From: Lunularia cruciata
Lineage: Eukaryota > Streptophyta > Marchantiopsida > Lunulariales > Lunulariaceae
Length of the DNA: 64,000 nucleotides
Assembly: GCA_948567375.1 (NCBI GenBank)
Contig: OX419756.1
Location: forward strand, 7,259,001-7,323,000
Reading direction: 5' to 3'
In this document: one piece after another, positions 11,545-23,800 of the stretch
How positions within the stretch are numbered: the first letter of the stretch is position 1
How the letters are laid out: each line of letters begins with the position of its first letter
Notes under the pieces: model-generated
Seen by the model: only the letters and a program-made list of their open reading frames with translations
The model's database searches: none
What the model was told of the DNA's origin: nothing
Position numbers and translations under genes: made by a program

Positions 11545-14428
11545 TTTCATATGAGTCCACACAAATTATCTTGAGTGTTATGAGATTGATGAAGATGATC
11601 CAAGTCTACCTCTTGGGAATGCAGAATTGGAGGACAAGGAACAAGATCAGTTGTTTGCCATGTTGGGTACAAGCGGGGTCAGTCAAGTTGAGAGAATCAT
11701 CAATCTTGACACTGTCAAGAAATTATCTATTTGGAAGGAGCAATCTTGGAGATCTTTAAGCACATATCTTTGGAAGAACATAAGTCTTATGCTGCTGAAG
11801 AATATAAGTCTTATCACTAAATCATTTACAAAAATTACACTTCAAGAGGAGATCATATGTGTTTCCTCTGCAACTATTTAGGCACATCAAGAAAGAATAA
11901 TTCACACGGTCAAGTTCATACGCTAGGCATCTAGATTATCTAGATTTATTATTTGATTGTTTTATGTTACACAATTCAGGTTAATGTGTTCATTTATCGA
12001 TGAAGTGACACTTTACATCCTTTAAATAATTTTTATAATTCTGATAATTGTATAATATTTTCAAGGTAAAGTATTCTACCTAAATCTTATTGAACGAACT
12101 ACGACTAAAGAATATATATAGCCAGCACGACCTCTATCCTAGCCACTATGGCAAATAGTTAGCACAACCTCTCTCCTAACTACTATCGCAAATAGTTACA
12201 ACTACTAGGCTCATGTGGTATTAAATGTACTAGTAAGATTTTCTTACAAATTGGAATACTGCAGAGTCAAATTCCAAATACAATCTGTGCGCGCAAATAC
12301 TTATATGAGAAAGGTAATCATAACAAAGAGTATTGGAGTCATAAACAGGACATTGTCCTCTCCAACCTCCATTAGAGCTGAGTAACACTTAGATATATAG
12401 GTAACTTCAAGATGAAAAAATGCTTTAATACACCAGAAAATAAGAAATCTAAAGCTCTCTCAAGAGATACTATGAACTATTTACAATGAAAAATCTTCTC
12501 TGTAGTAAATCAGAGACTTCAAAATTACAATATTCATCTTTTTTTTCATCGGGTTTTGTAGTTGTTCTTTTGATAAGCAAAATATCCGATCATTTATTCT
12601 CCATATTCGCATGTTACAAAATTATTATTTTCAATCTCTTTTTACTTCATTTGGTTCTTCAATAAAATATAGCGGATAATTGGCTTGGAATCTTGCTTTT
12701 GAGAGAGTTGAAATTGCCTGACTCAATCCTGGTTGTTCAACAAAACAGAGGATCATTGACACGAGAACTTATTTTCATCTTTGCAAAGTGGTAATTATAA
12801 CTCAATTTAATCTGATTGAGATATGGAAGCAAGTAAATAGTGAGTAAATACACGTGCACCGCAACCAGATTCAAGGGCAAAAACAGCAGGAAATGCTGCT
12901 TCTTTATTGATAGCCCGACTCCCACCCAAGACAGAGGTATGTAAGTATAATCATGAGAATATACATAAAACTTTGATTGATCACTGATTATTTATACGGT
13001 CACAAGTCAAGCTGTGTTGATTCTCAACCATTATTCTCATTCCTCCAAATAATTAGAAGTATTGTGGGGCAATTCTTTTGTCAAAAAAGTTATCAACTTG
13101 AAGAGAAATAAAAGGAGTAGCTCAAATAAAATTCAAGACATCACAAACATAGAAAGTGAGACTTATTTGCCAGAGATTGTCTGAATAAGTGCAGATAGAT
13201 ATAGTGGGAGGCTTATATACACAACAGTTTGAATCAAATGCGTACGTTCCAAGACTTTTGGGTTTGGCTAACTATACGAGGTCTCATATTGGTGTGCGGC
13301 CTTAGTGAATATTTAGTTCTGTTTTCCATCCAAAATCCACCTTCACCTGAAATCCAACTCTGCTCTTCAAAACTTAAAGTAAAATCTAGTACCTTTCTGA
13401 GAGCTACATTCTCTCCATGCTATCCTACCAGCAATGTGATCCATGATCCAACAGCATGAGGACAAGCGAAGTCGTCAAGGACTGACCGGGGCTCCAATCA
13501 GCAGATTCGCTTTTGTCAGCGTAGATAGGAAGTCACCTTCTGATTGATAAACATGTATTGTTCCAAGAAGAACAAAAAGATGGAACTCAGTAAGGTTAAC
13601 TCATTGAAAAGCGCACGGAAGTATTGCAAACTGAAGCACAGAACTGTGTAGAGAAGGTACGTAAACAGAGACCGTTCTAGAAAAAAAAACCCAAGTGTTC
13701 GATCCTGAGTCCGGTTAGTGATACCGAAGTCTCAGTATGTTGACCAAATTATCTCAATGGATCATGGGCGTGCTTATTGGTCCGCGAAACTCTCTAACTC
13801 TTGGAATTTCAGCGAGCATCGCGTTAGGATTAGAACATAAGCGTGCAATACTACCGTGCGCTCCTCATAGGTCTTTGTATAAGATTTAAAGTACATGCTA
13901 GCTACAAATAACACAATCTTTTGTCGTTAAAATACTTCTAATATGGTGGTTGTACATGTCGGACTATCTCTTCTAAGTCTTCTGTAAACAGAGAATTCAA
14001 GTTCGCCACTTTAACAGTAAGAGAATCCTGGTCGTAATTGTGGTGTTTGTTGTGAATAGAACCATTACATGACAACTGAAGGCAGAAACCAAACTCTGCA
14101 CTAGTCAACTTGCATTGTTGCACAGATTGTCTCATTCCCGCCAGAAGATTGACCAGATAGATAGCATATATAAAGCTTCAACCATGCCTTCTCATAATAT
14201 AGATTCAAACGTAAATCGTTTATGAGCAGCACTGAAGGACAATATTCGAACTTTGTGGAGTTCACAAATTTTCATCTTTTAATCTGATTAGCTCCATGCA
14301 TACACATTTGAATCATATTTTATCTTGACAGAACTACGGAGAAAAGAACAAGACTTCGTTCTTTAACTGCGAGTGTGCTACCCGAGTGATTGTCTTGTAT
14401 CAGTTGACAGTGATTCCTTCTTTTCACT

Positions 14429-14760
14429 ATGGCTGACTACAATGATGTGTTTGGCGACGACGATAAGGGGGAGAATCGTCGTCGCCAAACACATCAGCCT
14501 TGGCTCGTGGTTGTCTAGAAACTGATTCAAGCCCTACGATTTCCAGTCTAATCGCGAAGAATGATGATTCATTGCATACAGATGGTGTTGAGATGATTTC
14601 AGCTGGACTGGCCAACACACCAACCTACAGATTTTACGTGGCTAAGGCGTCACGGTTGATTAAGTTGCTATCGATTCGATCGTCGACTAGCGAAGTTGTA
14701 TTCACTAGTCAATGCTCCGAACGTACCCTCGAATGCGCTAAGCCATTGAAAGAAAGATGA
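14429..14760 (+). pseudogene. MADYN family gene remnant with an inverted duplication at its start
   Basis: From ATG at 14,429 the frame reads MADYNDVFGDDDKGENRRRQ and stops at a TAG 30 codons in. The block encoding DVFGDDD is followed at once by its own reverse complement (see 14,443-14,496), so the normal continuation SPPW appears only on the opposite strand. Beyond it, SLIAKNDDSLHTDGVEMISA and YRFYVAKASRLI may be the displaced remainder of the gene, in another frame. It runs into block a of copy B, as the fragment at 145-360 does in copy A. Confidence 0.45.
14443..14496. repeat. Perfect 22-bp palindromic hairpin
   Basis: Positions 14,443-14,464 and 14,475-14,496 are exact reverse complements with a 10-nt loop (aagggggaga). 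The stem is built from the tggcgacgacgat codons of the MADYN start. Confidence 0.97.
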
Positions 14761-16620
14761 AGCCTACGCATCCAACAGGGCGGGAATGTCCATTCAACAG
14801 CTGGAGAAGTATCTAGGGTCATATGCTCATCGTTACCCTAGCTAGGTGCATGTTGAAAGGAACTAGTGTCACATTCTAGTCGTTAGCCCCACTACGTGCA
14901 GGTTGAAGTGATCTAGAAAACAGTGCCAGATCTCTACAATTACCTCTACAATTACCTGCGGCGGCCAAGTTTAGTGACTCTTTAATACCATTGCTACGAC
15001 ATATTCTTATCAAATTTTAGGATTATCCCCGAGGAGAATAAGAAAAGTTATTGAGAGCCTGGAAAAACTTAAACTACTTTCCCGGAATTTTAGGATTATC
15101 CCCGAGGAGAATAAGAAAGGTTATTGAGAGCCCGGAGAAACTTAAACTACTTTACCGGGAAGTGGCTGGAAACTTGATGAAATTCTCTTCACAGTTCCAG
15201 GAATCTTAACTACCTACTGTAAAACCTTGAACCGATAGTATCACTTCCGGACGCAGTCCAGGGCTAGCGACCAAAACGTGATTAGTCTCCCTTCTCGGGA
15301 TTAGAACGTGATTAGTAACCCCTCTTGAGCTCGGTCAAGGGTTAGACATAGAAGGGTCTGATAGTTAAGTGTCTGAAGAATATTCTACGTCAAGGGGACG
15401 CAAAGAAGCACAATCTCTACTATTTCATCCTCCTTGTACCCCTTCCGAGGTTAATACTGAACATCTCGTCAAACCATTCTTCTGATTTTCAAAACCATGA
15501 ATGACAGATCAATGGTGGTAAACTGTGAGTGTGTCTAAGATCCAATAGATATCATCTATGTATTTAAACTAACTGTTGTTTCGTTGTTTCCTCATCAAGG
15601 TATCCCCGAAAGCCAATCAAATAACAGCAGATTCACATCATTTTCTTATTTTGTAATCGTCTACGGTAATGTGTTTTTTAGGTGATGTGTAGAGAGAGAG
15701 AGAGGGATCCCCGGTATTGGAACAGCGAATGGATAAGAAGTGTGATGAGCAGGTGACATCATAATTGACATATTATCTACTGTAAATTAAATTGTAGAAC
15801 ACTTTGAAGTAACGGTATCCCCATGAAATCCTGACGTTGTCGTACTTCCTGCGCCAGAGTGTAAGGAATAAGCAGCCTTCAACTCGCGATCGTTGATTTT
15901 GATCGGGTTCTAGAGCGTCCTTTATGATCAGATAATCTGGACGTTACTAAGCTGTCGATGATGCACTGATCATCACAGAGTCCAGATGCTTAAGATATTT
16001 CGAATATCTGTGATTCTGGCCGTAGATTGAGATATCTTGAGATACAAAGATGCACCCGAGTTCCGGTGTTAAACAAGTGGAACTGTGAGAAAACGTTATG
16101 TATGCATGTCTACATATACGGGATCTTGAAATGTAATGCGTCTTAAATCATAGCAGCTCTTACTTGTGACAAGCGCATACTCAATATGTTCCTGTCATTG
16201 AAAGTTGAAATCTGCCTTGAATTAGTCAAGAAAGAATTCAAAAGTCTCGAGCTTTGGTACACTGCACTGTTCGTCCTGCAGCTCACTGAATCGAGCCTTT
16301 GGCTCATTCGCTTACGTGTCCATTACAGGTATTAGATGTTGCGCACGTGCATGTGTTACCCTTATTCTTAAAAGACCAGGGGGTCTTCATGTGTTCTAAG
16401 TGGTCGCCTTTTCCTATTTTCAAAGACCAGTGACATTGTTAGTGTCTAGATTAATAATTAAAAGTAGATCAACGGTAGTCATTAAAAAAAAATTTCATGA
16501 ACAGGAATTGGTTTCTGTACTTGAATATACAAGTACAGGTTTTAGTATATCGATACTTGTAAAACCTGTATCGACTGTTCTGTCGGAATGCAGGTTTTAG
16601 TTATGCGGAACTGTATATCT
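14740..16620. repeat. Duplicated block a, copy B (pairs with 355-2,110)
   Basis: Same-orientation counterpart of 355-2,110. It has a short GA tract (about 15,691-15,705) in place of (GA)37, and a local tandem duplication of the ttttaggattatccccgagg segment (about 15,015 and 15,082). No coding sequence is supported. The stretch 16,621-16,800 that follows has no clear partner in copy A. Confidence 0.8.
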
Positions 16621-16838
16621 ATTAGATGTGTACCCACCTCAAATAATCGTTTATTGTAATCATAAGGGCAATGGTACAGGGAGCTGGACAGTCATGTGTG
16701 TGGTTGCTAAGATCTAGTACGTCCTGCTGCCCTGGGTGTGAACCTCAATTCACAAACGTGACGTGAGGGTTCCATCAGTAAACTCACCTGGAGTTCGCTA
16801 AGTTATTCATTCTCTTCCTCCTGAGTTCCTTAGTTAAG

Positions 16839-17795
16839 CTATTGGGCCACTGGTGGAGATTTCTCAACCAAATTACTTCCAGGAACATCTGAACCATAAA
16901 CATGTCCCATTTTCGACCGCTTTGTCTCGAGGTAGCGCTTGTTTTCTTTGGTGATGGGACATAAGACAGGTACCCTCCGGCTGATCGACAATCCATGCCC
17001 TTTGAGACCCGTAAATTTTGATTCCGTAGAAAATTATGTGAATTATGTTCCGCAGCAATTCTTTTGAGTTCAGGTACGCGAGACACAGTACCATCACCAT
17101 GGTTGACAAGTTCACGAAGGACACCGGCAGGTGGTACTCCAGTCAGCTGACACAAATCTATCGCTGCTTCCATTTGACCAGCTCTTTTAAGAACACCACC
17201 TTTCTTGCCACGGAATGGGAAAATGTGACCAGAGCATTTGAAATCTCCTGCTTGAGAGTCTGGTGATGCGAGTGCTAGTACTGTTTAGTCCTATCCATAG
17301 CTGATACTCCAGTCGCGGTACCTACTTTCGCATCCTGCAAAACGGGATAATCAAGAAATAAGTTATTGAAGACTTGGACAACAGTAGACATACCTCCACA
17401 AGCAAGAATAATCTCAGCAGTTGAGCTAGTCCTACACAACTTTACTCATTGTAGGCACTCAAAACTGTAGCCTGTAATGGCTTCCTAAGAATCAAGCTTC
17501 AACTTGCAATAGGTACGCAAATTCCTGATACATCCTTCGGCCCGGTGAGGAAAAATGAACACACAGGTAGCTAACCACAGTTACGGTAAATGTTGTCAGC
17601 ATTGCCTCCTCGTTGTCTTGACTTCGCACCATAAGGGGTAGGTCACACGGTCAAGTGACTCTCCAGGCATCCCCAGGCACACAGTTCCTGTGCTAGATTT
17701 ACCAAGAATGCCATGGCTTCTGGAGTCATCGAAGAACCTGCCATTATTAAGTCACCTTCATTCTCTCTGTCTTCATCATCGACTACCACGACGAA
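16839..17795 (-). pseudogene. Broken ribA (RibBA) copy B
   Basis: This minus-strand copy retains exon 3 (17,576-17,795, [20 protein letters not shown]), exon 4 (to about 17,045) and the true terminal GCHII exon (about 16,839-17,030), which reads KFTGLKGHGLS, CPITKENKRYLETKRSKMGH and KSPPVAQ before TAG. Exons 1 and 2 and the promoter are absent. Two single-base losses in exon 3 and one in exon 4 shift the frame. Exon 4 is fused at AEHN directly to the GCHII end, skipping most of GCHII. KENKRYLETKRSKMGH is the well-conserved RibBA C-terminus, and copy A lacks it. No functional product is expected. Confidence 0.9.
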
Positions 17796-17912
17796 CTGCA
17801 CGGATAACACGGAATTTTTCAGCACTGGTCTGATGGGCCAGAGATGGAGGAGGAAACCACATACAAGACCAAACAAGACCAGCCAACACTTATCCGAAGC
17901 TGAAGGCTGCCA

Positions 17913-19065
17913 TGGATAATGGACTGCCATCTCAATAGCACTGACTTTGTTGATCGGTTACAGAGATTTAAAGCTGGAGAATTTATACAGCAAAAACGTT
18001 GGATCTTGCTATGAATTGCACAAAGTTGCACTCCATCGATACCTCCCATTTACTTTTTTCTTTCGTATTATATCCTCAAAACCTGAAAGTATTAATCTCT
18101 GTCTTCGTGGTGCATAAGTAGATTACCAGATGCAGTATGTTGTTGTATGTTGGAGATGATGAACTCCAAACAACTGCGTATATCTTTGTATGTTCGAGAC
18201 AGGTGGAAAAGAAACCAGAGAAGCTTACTGTGAGATGTTCATAATCAAGCATGACAACATTCCGTGTTATCAGTCCATCCCGCGCTGAGGTTACCTGAGG
18301 AAATCCTGAACAAGGAAGAATGGTTGATTTTGCATGACAAACCTAGTGAGTTATATGATTAAAGTTCTACTGACGACATGAAGAATATAGAGTAGAGAAA
18401 CAGTATATTTTTCTATCGCTTTACCATTGGGAAAAAATATTGCGTTTTTGAATGCCCTCCATTATTCGAGAATAGTGACGTGAATTGTGCCCAATCCAAG
18501 ACTTGAATATCATTCACTAACGAAATAGGCTCTATTCCATAGTTTCACCGGCCCTTTTGCGCGAAGATATCAATATCCTCGACGAAGAAGCTTGAATCAG
18601 ATACGCATCGTAGGCTGGTTAGCTCAACACTCTAGAGGGTGTCTTTGGCTTACTAATCGAGGTGTTGACCAGGTGCTTGTGCATGTCTGAAACAGAACTG
18701 GACTCCCCGCTTGAGCTCGTCTTTTCGCTGCACCTCTGCACGCAGAGGCTTGTAAACCCCAATCTAAACTTCGATCAATTTGCTGCAAAAGTGCGCTAAC
18801 GGGAATCGTCATTGTCTGTGAGACCAACAGAGTGGAATTTGGAATTTGTAGCGATGAGGAAGAGACTTTGATATGAGAAACGTCATAGGGAGAATGGTCT
18901 TAGACTAATAAATCAATTCGGACATCTTTATGTGTTAAATATTTACATCATCATGGCTCTCCCGGCCCATTTGCAGCGGCAATAAAGCAACTGAGGTGGT
19001 AAATACAAACACCCTGGGCTGTAACGCCTGACTTGGGAATGGCGAACACGCGCTAACGAAGTGAG
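17913..19065. repeat. Duplicated blocks e and c, copy B (rearranged order)
   Basis: 17,913-18,480 matches 8,311-8,880 (block e) and 18,490-19,065 matches 3,860-4,505 (block c), both in direct orientation. In copy A block c lies on the low-coordinate side of ribA and block e on the high side, 2.3 kb beyond the gene core. In copy B e and c follow the gene in the order e, c. The junction with the ribA remnant is ctgccat|ggataatgg. Confidence 0.8.
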
Positions 19066-19289
19066 CATAATTTTTGGGATACCAATCGCATTTCTACCAT
19101 ACAGGCAGATTTTGGGAAGCTCCATTCTATCTGTCAATAATCTCTACGTTGAATCTTCTTCCGCTGGTTTTATTTGGCAAGGATATAAGATCTTGAGCGA
19201 AGTAAAAATGGCAATGTTTCCCAGCTAGATCGACTCTGGATCGTAAGTGATGTATTGAATCCAACTAAGCTTGACCCCGCCAAAATCTT

Positions 19290-19939
19290 GTGAGCCATGT
19301 CTGTGTCCACCACAGAATGTCTGGTGCTGGAGCAGCATGTAGATAGTCGTACAGCAGCATTATCTGTTCAGATTCTCCTCTTTGACGTAACTTCCAGACA
19401 ATGTGCATGGAGCAGCGTCATTGTTATAGAGCAATTTGTTCAGAATGTTCCTGTTGTCAATAGAACCTCAACCCGATGGTCTTAATTCAATACAGGACAT
19501 GCTGTGTGTATCCACCAATAGCAAGAATGCTGTGATGAGTTGTAAGCGTTGAGGAGCAAGTGATGGCTGGGAAGCAGAATAGAACCTCAATGGACTCGTT
19601 TCTCAAACTAAGTCCCATCCTCCCGTTTCTCTACTGTCCCAAATCTCCGAAATTGAATTGTTACTGAGATTTCTCAAGTGCTGTACTTCTGCAATTGAAG
19701 ACGTCGTCAGAACTGACCAGGGAGCTTTAGTCACGCAAGTTATATACTTTGTTGTGGCTGCGCTGGGTTGGTCCATCCAGAAGCATCTCCATGCGAGTGG
19801 CAACGGTACCATGAGCACCCGTTACCATTACGCAGGAAGGTGTAAAACTTAATTGACTTGCTGTATCGTCATTTTCTTGACAAGCTGTAAGCCATGGAGG
19901 AGAATCATCGTCGCTGAAAATACTGTTATAGTCAGCCAT
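19290..19939 (-). pseudogene. MADYN family gene remnant, copy B
   Basis: The minus strand starts at 19,937-19,939 with MADYNSIFSDDDSPPW and continues through ENDDTASQLSFTP and VATRMEMLLDGPTQ to a stop at about 19,727. An overlapping frame (TKYITCVTKAPWSVLTTSS) carries on, which suggests a frameshift or a missed intron. The start is shared with 14,429 (+) and 2,877 (-). No domain is recognised. The acidic N-terminus and low identity between copies are all that can be described. From 19,940 to 20,850 no further gene is supported. Confidence 0.5.
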
Positions 19940-20849
19940 AGTTGAAGAGTTAGAGCGGAGTAAACGGTTCCACCAAACGATGACTTACTGGAATCAAGAC
20001 CAAGCGATAACAATGGAGTCCAAATTCCCAACACAGATCTCTCTGCAGATGTACAAGGAGCAATTTTGAATTACAGAAAGTCTATCCTTAAGAGCTTCAG
20101 GATCTGTATGGTTCTTGACTGTGTGCTGTGTGGATGATGCGACGAAAATGAAAACTGATCCAACGCTTCTTTATACTGTCATGTTGCAAACAATCTGAAC
20201 GCACTCAACTACATTGGAGACTACCTTGCGTGTGACCTACAGTATTGTTGGACTTACATTAGTGCTTTGAAAACCGATAGAACAATATTCAGAAGAACGG
20301 GTACGTGCAATCCGAGGGGCATGAGTCCAAGTCATGGAAGTCGAAGCGTTCAACAGTTCTAAATCTCCAGAAAACAAGAGTCAACAACTTGAACTATGTT
20401 CGGAATCTTCGTGTTTTGGATTGCGAGACAAGAAATTGTCAATCTAGCTTGCAGTGGAAAGAATCTGGAATTCTGAATAAGACGACCAGGTAATAGTCTG
20501 ACCAAATGCAGCGATAGGAACCTCAACGAGTTCTATCGCCGGACCGCATGGCAGAGCAGGTATCCATTGAATCCGATTCAAAGTTCAGGGTTTGACTCAA
20601 AACGTAAAGTTATCCGTCGCGACTTCATTCAACACCAAAAATGCGACTTAATATACCACAAGGAGGAAGGTGCGTAGTCAATAACGATGGCGGCCGCAAA
20701 GCTAGTCATAACTTGCCCACAGCCGCTACTGCTGCTACTGTGCTGTACTAGATACGACTTGAGTGAAACTGCCACTTCGTTAGTAAGCACTGGTCCGCAA
20801 CGAAGATAACGTCTGCACCGCGTTACTTCAACAACCACGTTTTCTAGCT

Positions 20850-23800
20850 GTTACAAAACCCATTAAACTTTTGAACTGAAAGTCGATGAAAGACAACACT
20901 TTGGACAACAAAATTATGGAGGAGATGAGGAAGAGTAGCGCACTTTATACTTGTTTTGTGATATACTACATCTTAAGACAATCGTGTTATCTTGTTGAAG
21001 GTATAGCTTATTGACCGATATATAAATAAGATCAGATGACAATACATCACCAAGTTACCAGATCAAAAATAAATTATAGTTGAGACACCGATCTGATATT
21101 AGATCATCCCTAAGAACTAGCTCCAAGGACCAATTTCACATCCCATGGTAAGTAAGTAAGGTTTCTGAATTTTCCATAGTTGTAAGTACCTAGTTCAGCG
21201 GTTTTATAAGTAGGTTTTATTGATTTGGAAATTATGTTTAATGATTTGGAGGTCATTGCATGTTTTAGGATGATATTTTATTTTTTATGTTTGGTGATAA
21301 ATGCCAAATCTTGATTTATGAATTTTCCGAAATAAGGTAAATAGTAAAGATATACCAAATCAAAATGTTAATATAAAAAATAATATAACTAATTTGAAAT
21401 AACAAGTTGAAAACTTACAAGGTACCAATCTAATGGATCAATGCCAAAAGATGCAGAATAACATCTAATGGTTAAAATTAAGTACAGAACAAGGCAAATT
21501 GAAACTAATTCTTATGTTGGTGATTGGTTCCTGGAGACCAAATTCGGAATGAGAATGACTCTATAATTTGTCTAGTGAGCAATTTGAATACAATATTTTG
21601 ACGAAGAGGTTGAGCTCTCATTTCCTGTCACCTTTAACCATATGGATTAGAAAACACATAAACCTTGAGTATTTCAGTTTCCTGAATGAAGTATGAACAA
21701 AACATCCAACAATTAACTATAGTACATTTCAACAATAATCAAGTTCAATGATAGTTATGATGTGTTCCCAATATAATTTGCAACGATAATCCTAGATAGA
21801 AATGTAATTTTATAGATGTTCTCACAACGATAGTTTGGTTTATTTTTTTTTATCACTTTTAGTTTGTGTACTAGATCTAATAATTCTTATAAAATATAAA
21901 ATATAAGTGGATCTCCAGTGTTGTTGAAGTAACATGCATAAAATAAAAGTGATAATATGTGGAAAAAATCCTTAAATTCTTTATGTTGAAGAGTTACCAT
22001 CTAGAATTATGAAACTGAAATTTAGTTTCTAAATAATATTATATTATATTATGTATGTACAACCTATACTAGTGTCAAAAAAGGCTCAAAAAGGTTTGTT
22101 CAAAAACAGTTTATATACATGTCCTTATAAATAGACTTCAAAATTAAGCCCAAAATTCCAATATATACACAAAAACCTCAAGTAAGGTTACAGATAATAT
22201 TCTATTTTTATAAACCAAGAATTGGATCCATAATATTCTCCCAAGAATTTATCATTTATTGAATGACATACATTAACTATCTACTCCTTGAAACTCTCAT
22301 GGGGTTCAACATATATCAGTTAAATTCATTCCTGTAATTGAAATTGCTATTGAATGTCTATTAATTAATTACCTGTTATAAGTGAACAATCTTTGATACT
22401 TCTAAAAATGGTAGCCCTTAGTTGTTATCTACTTTAACTAACTTTAAAGGCTGATGGCTTCAACTCATATATATGTATTTAGCAATTATTTCTTAAATCT
22501 TCTTATATCACTTCCTTTGGCTATTTAGAGAAATTTTAATAACATACCTTCCAACTCAAGCATCTTCATCTTCTGCCATATAGTATTAGAATTTTCTTAT
22601 CATCATCAACATAAGGCCTGATATCGGTTATTTTGGTAATCCCAAAATGACCTTTGTTGAGTTTTTGCAATGATATAATACATATACCACTTATTAATTT
22701 GTTGAGGTAACAAAATCTTTGATTGTTTTATATTCATCCCAAGAAACGGACTGATCATACACAACTTTTGGAACATGATAATCCACAATTCTCATTTTTA
22801 CGAATGTTATATACCAAAATATATATGGTTGCTTAAAGCACCGGAAGTCTACTGACAAAGAGGATAAAAAATTATCTATATTTGGCTCTTGAATTTTATC
22901 ACTGCTATAGTAATCAGAAATGTATATTTGTGCCTTCAAAATCTAGGAGATATATAAATTGGTTTTCTTTGAATCTAGCGAAAACAGAAGAATAATCTAG
23001 GGATGATTACGGATAGGTAAGAATTGATAATTCTCAAGTTGCTGCCTAGACAACCTTTTCATGTTCACTATTCACTAACTTAAACTTATTAAAAAAACTT
23101 GATCTTCAATTTCAATCCAAAATTAAAGTTATAATAGTAAAAGAGAGAAGAAAATCTAAAGCATGCCTTGCCCACGACTCGGAAGTTATCCTTTAGACCT
23201 TCATGATCCTTTGGGTTCAAATTTTATCTCTTTTCATTCCTTGAATCTCATTTTTCCATTATTTGTTGATTTCGTTTTATTTTCTATTGAAATATTAAAT
23301 TTCTCAAAAAATATCAATAAATTTTAATTTTTTCAATTTTTTTAATTTAATTTATTATCACTCATTTTATCGAATTTTTTTTATTTAATTTGTATACTCC
23401 CAAATTTTTCTTATTACTCATTTTATTAAAAATGCTTTGATTTATTTACATTTCCAATTTGGATTTTAATTTCTCAAAATACCAGTAGTTCATTCATTTA
23501 TTTATATTTTCCATTTACCTTTTATATTTCTAAATATCTGAATGATTTTTTTATTTTTTTATTTGGCTTGAACCTCCTTTTCCTAATATTTATCACAACT
23601 GAATCTACCCAATTATCTATCTAGTATTTTTAAATTTGATCCCCAAAACCAAAGTAGTCAAACAATCCTCATATCTAAATAAGAAAATTTAATTCTCAAA
23701 AAGGAATTGGCTTCTTAAACTATCAGAAAGAGAGGATGTATATCTAAGATTAAAAATATATATCATGCCAATTTATTGCTTTTAAACTTACATCTACTCC

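Noticed and set aside
11210-11554. Cys-containing frames on both strands (LECRPTCNCGKG and FECRPTCNSGRG) as a zinc protein
   Set aside because: The similar text on opposite strands is explained by the inverted repeat at 11,213-11,456. Spacing does not fit a known zinc motif.
23160-23235. Possible tRNA-like segment (gggttcaaattttatc)
   Set aside because: The B-box-like piece lacks a matching A box, acceptor stem and anticodon arm. No tRNA gene could be supported anywhere in the window.
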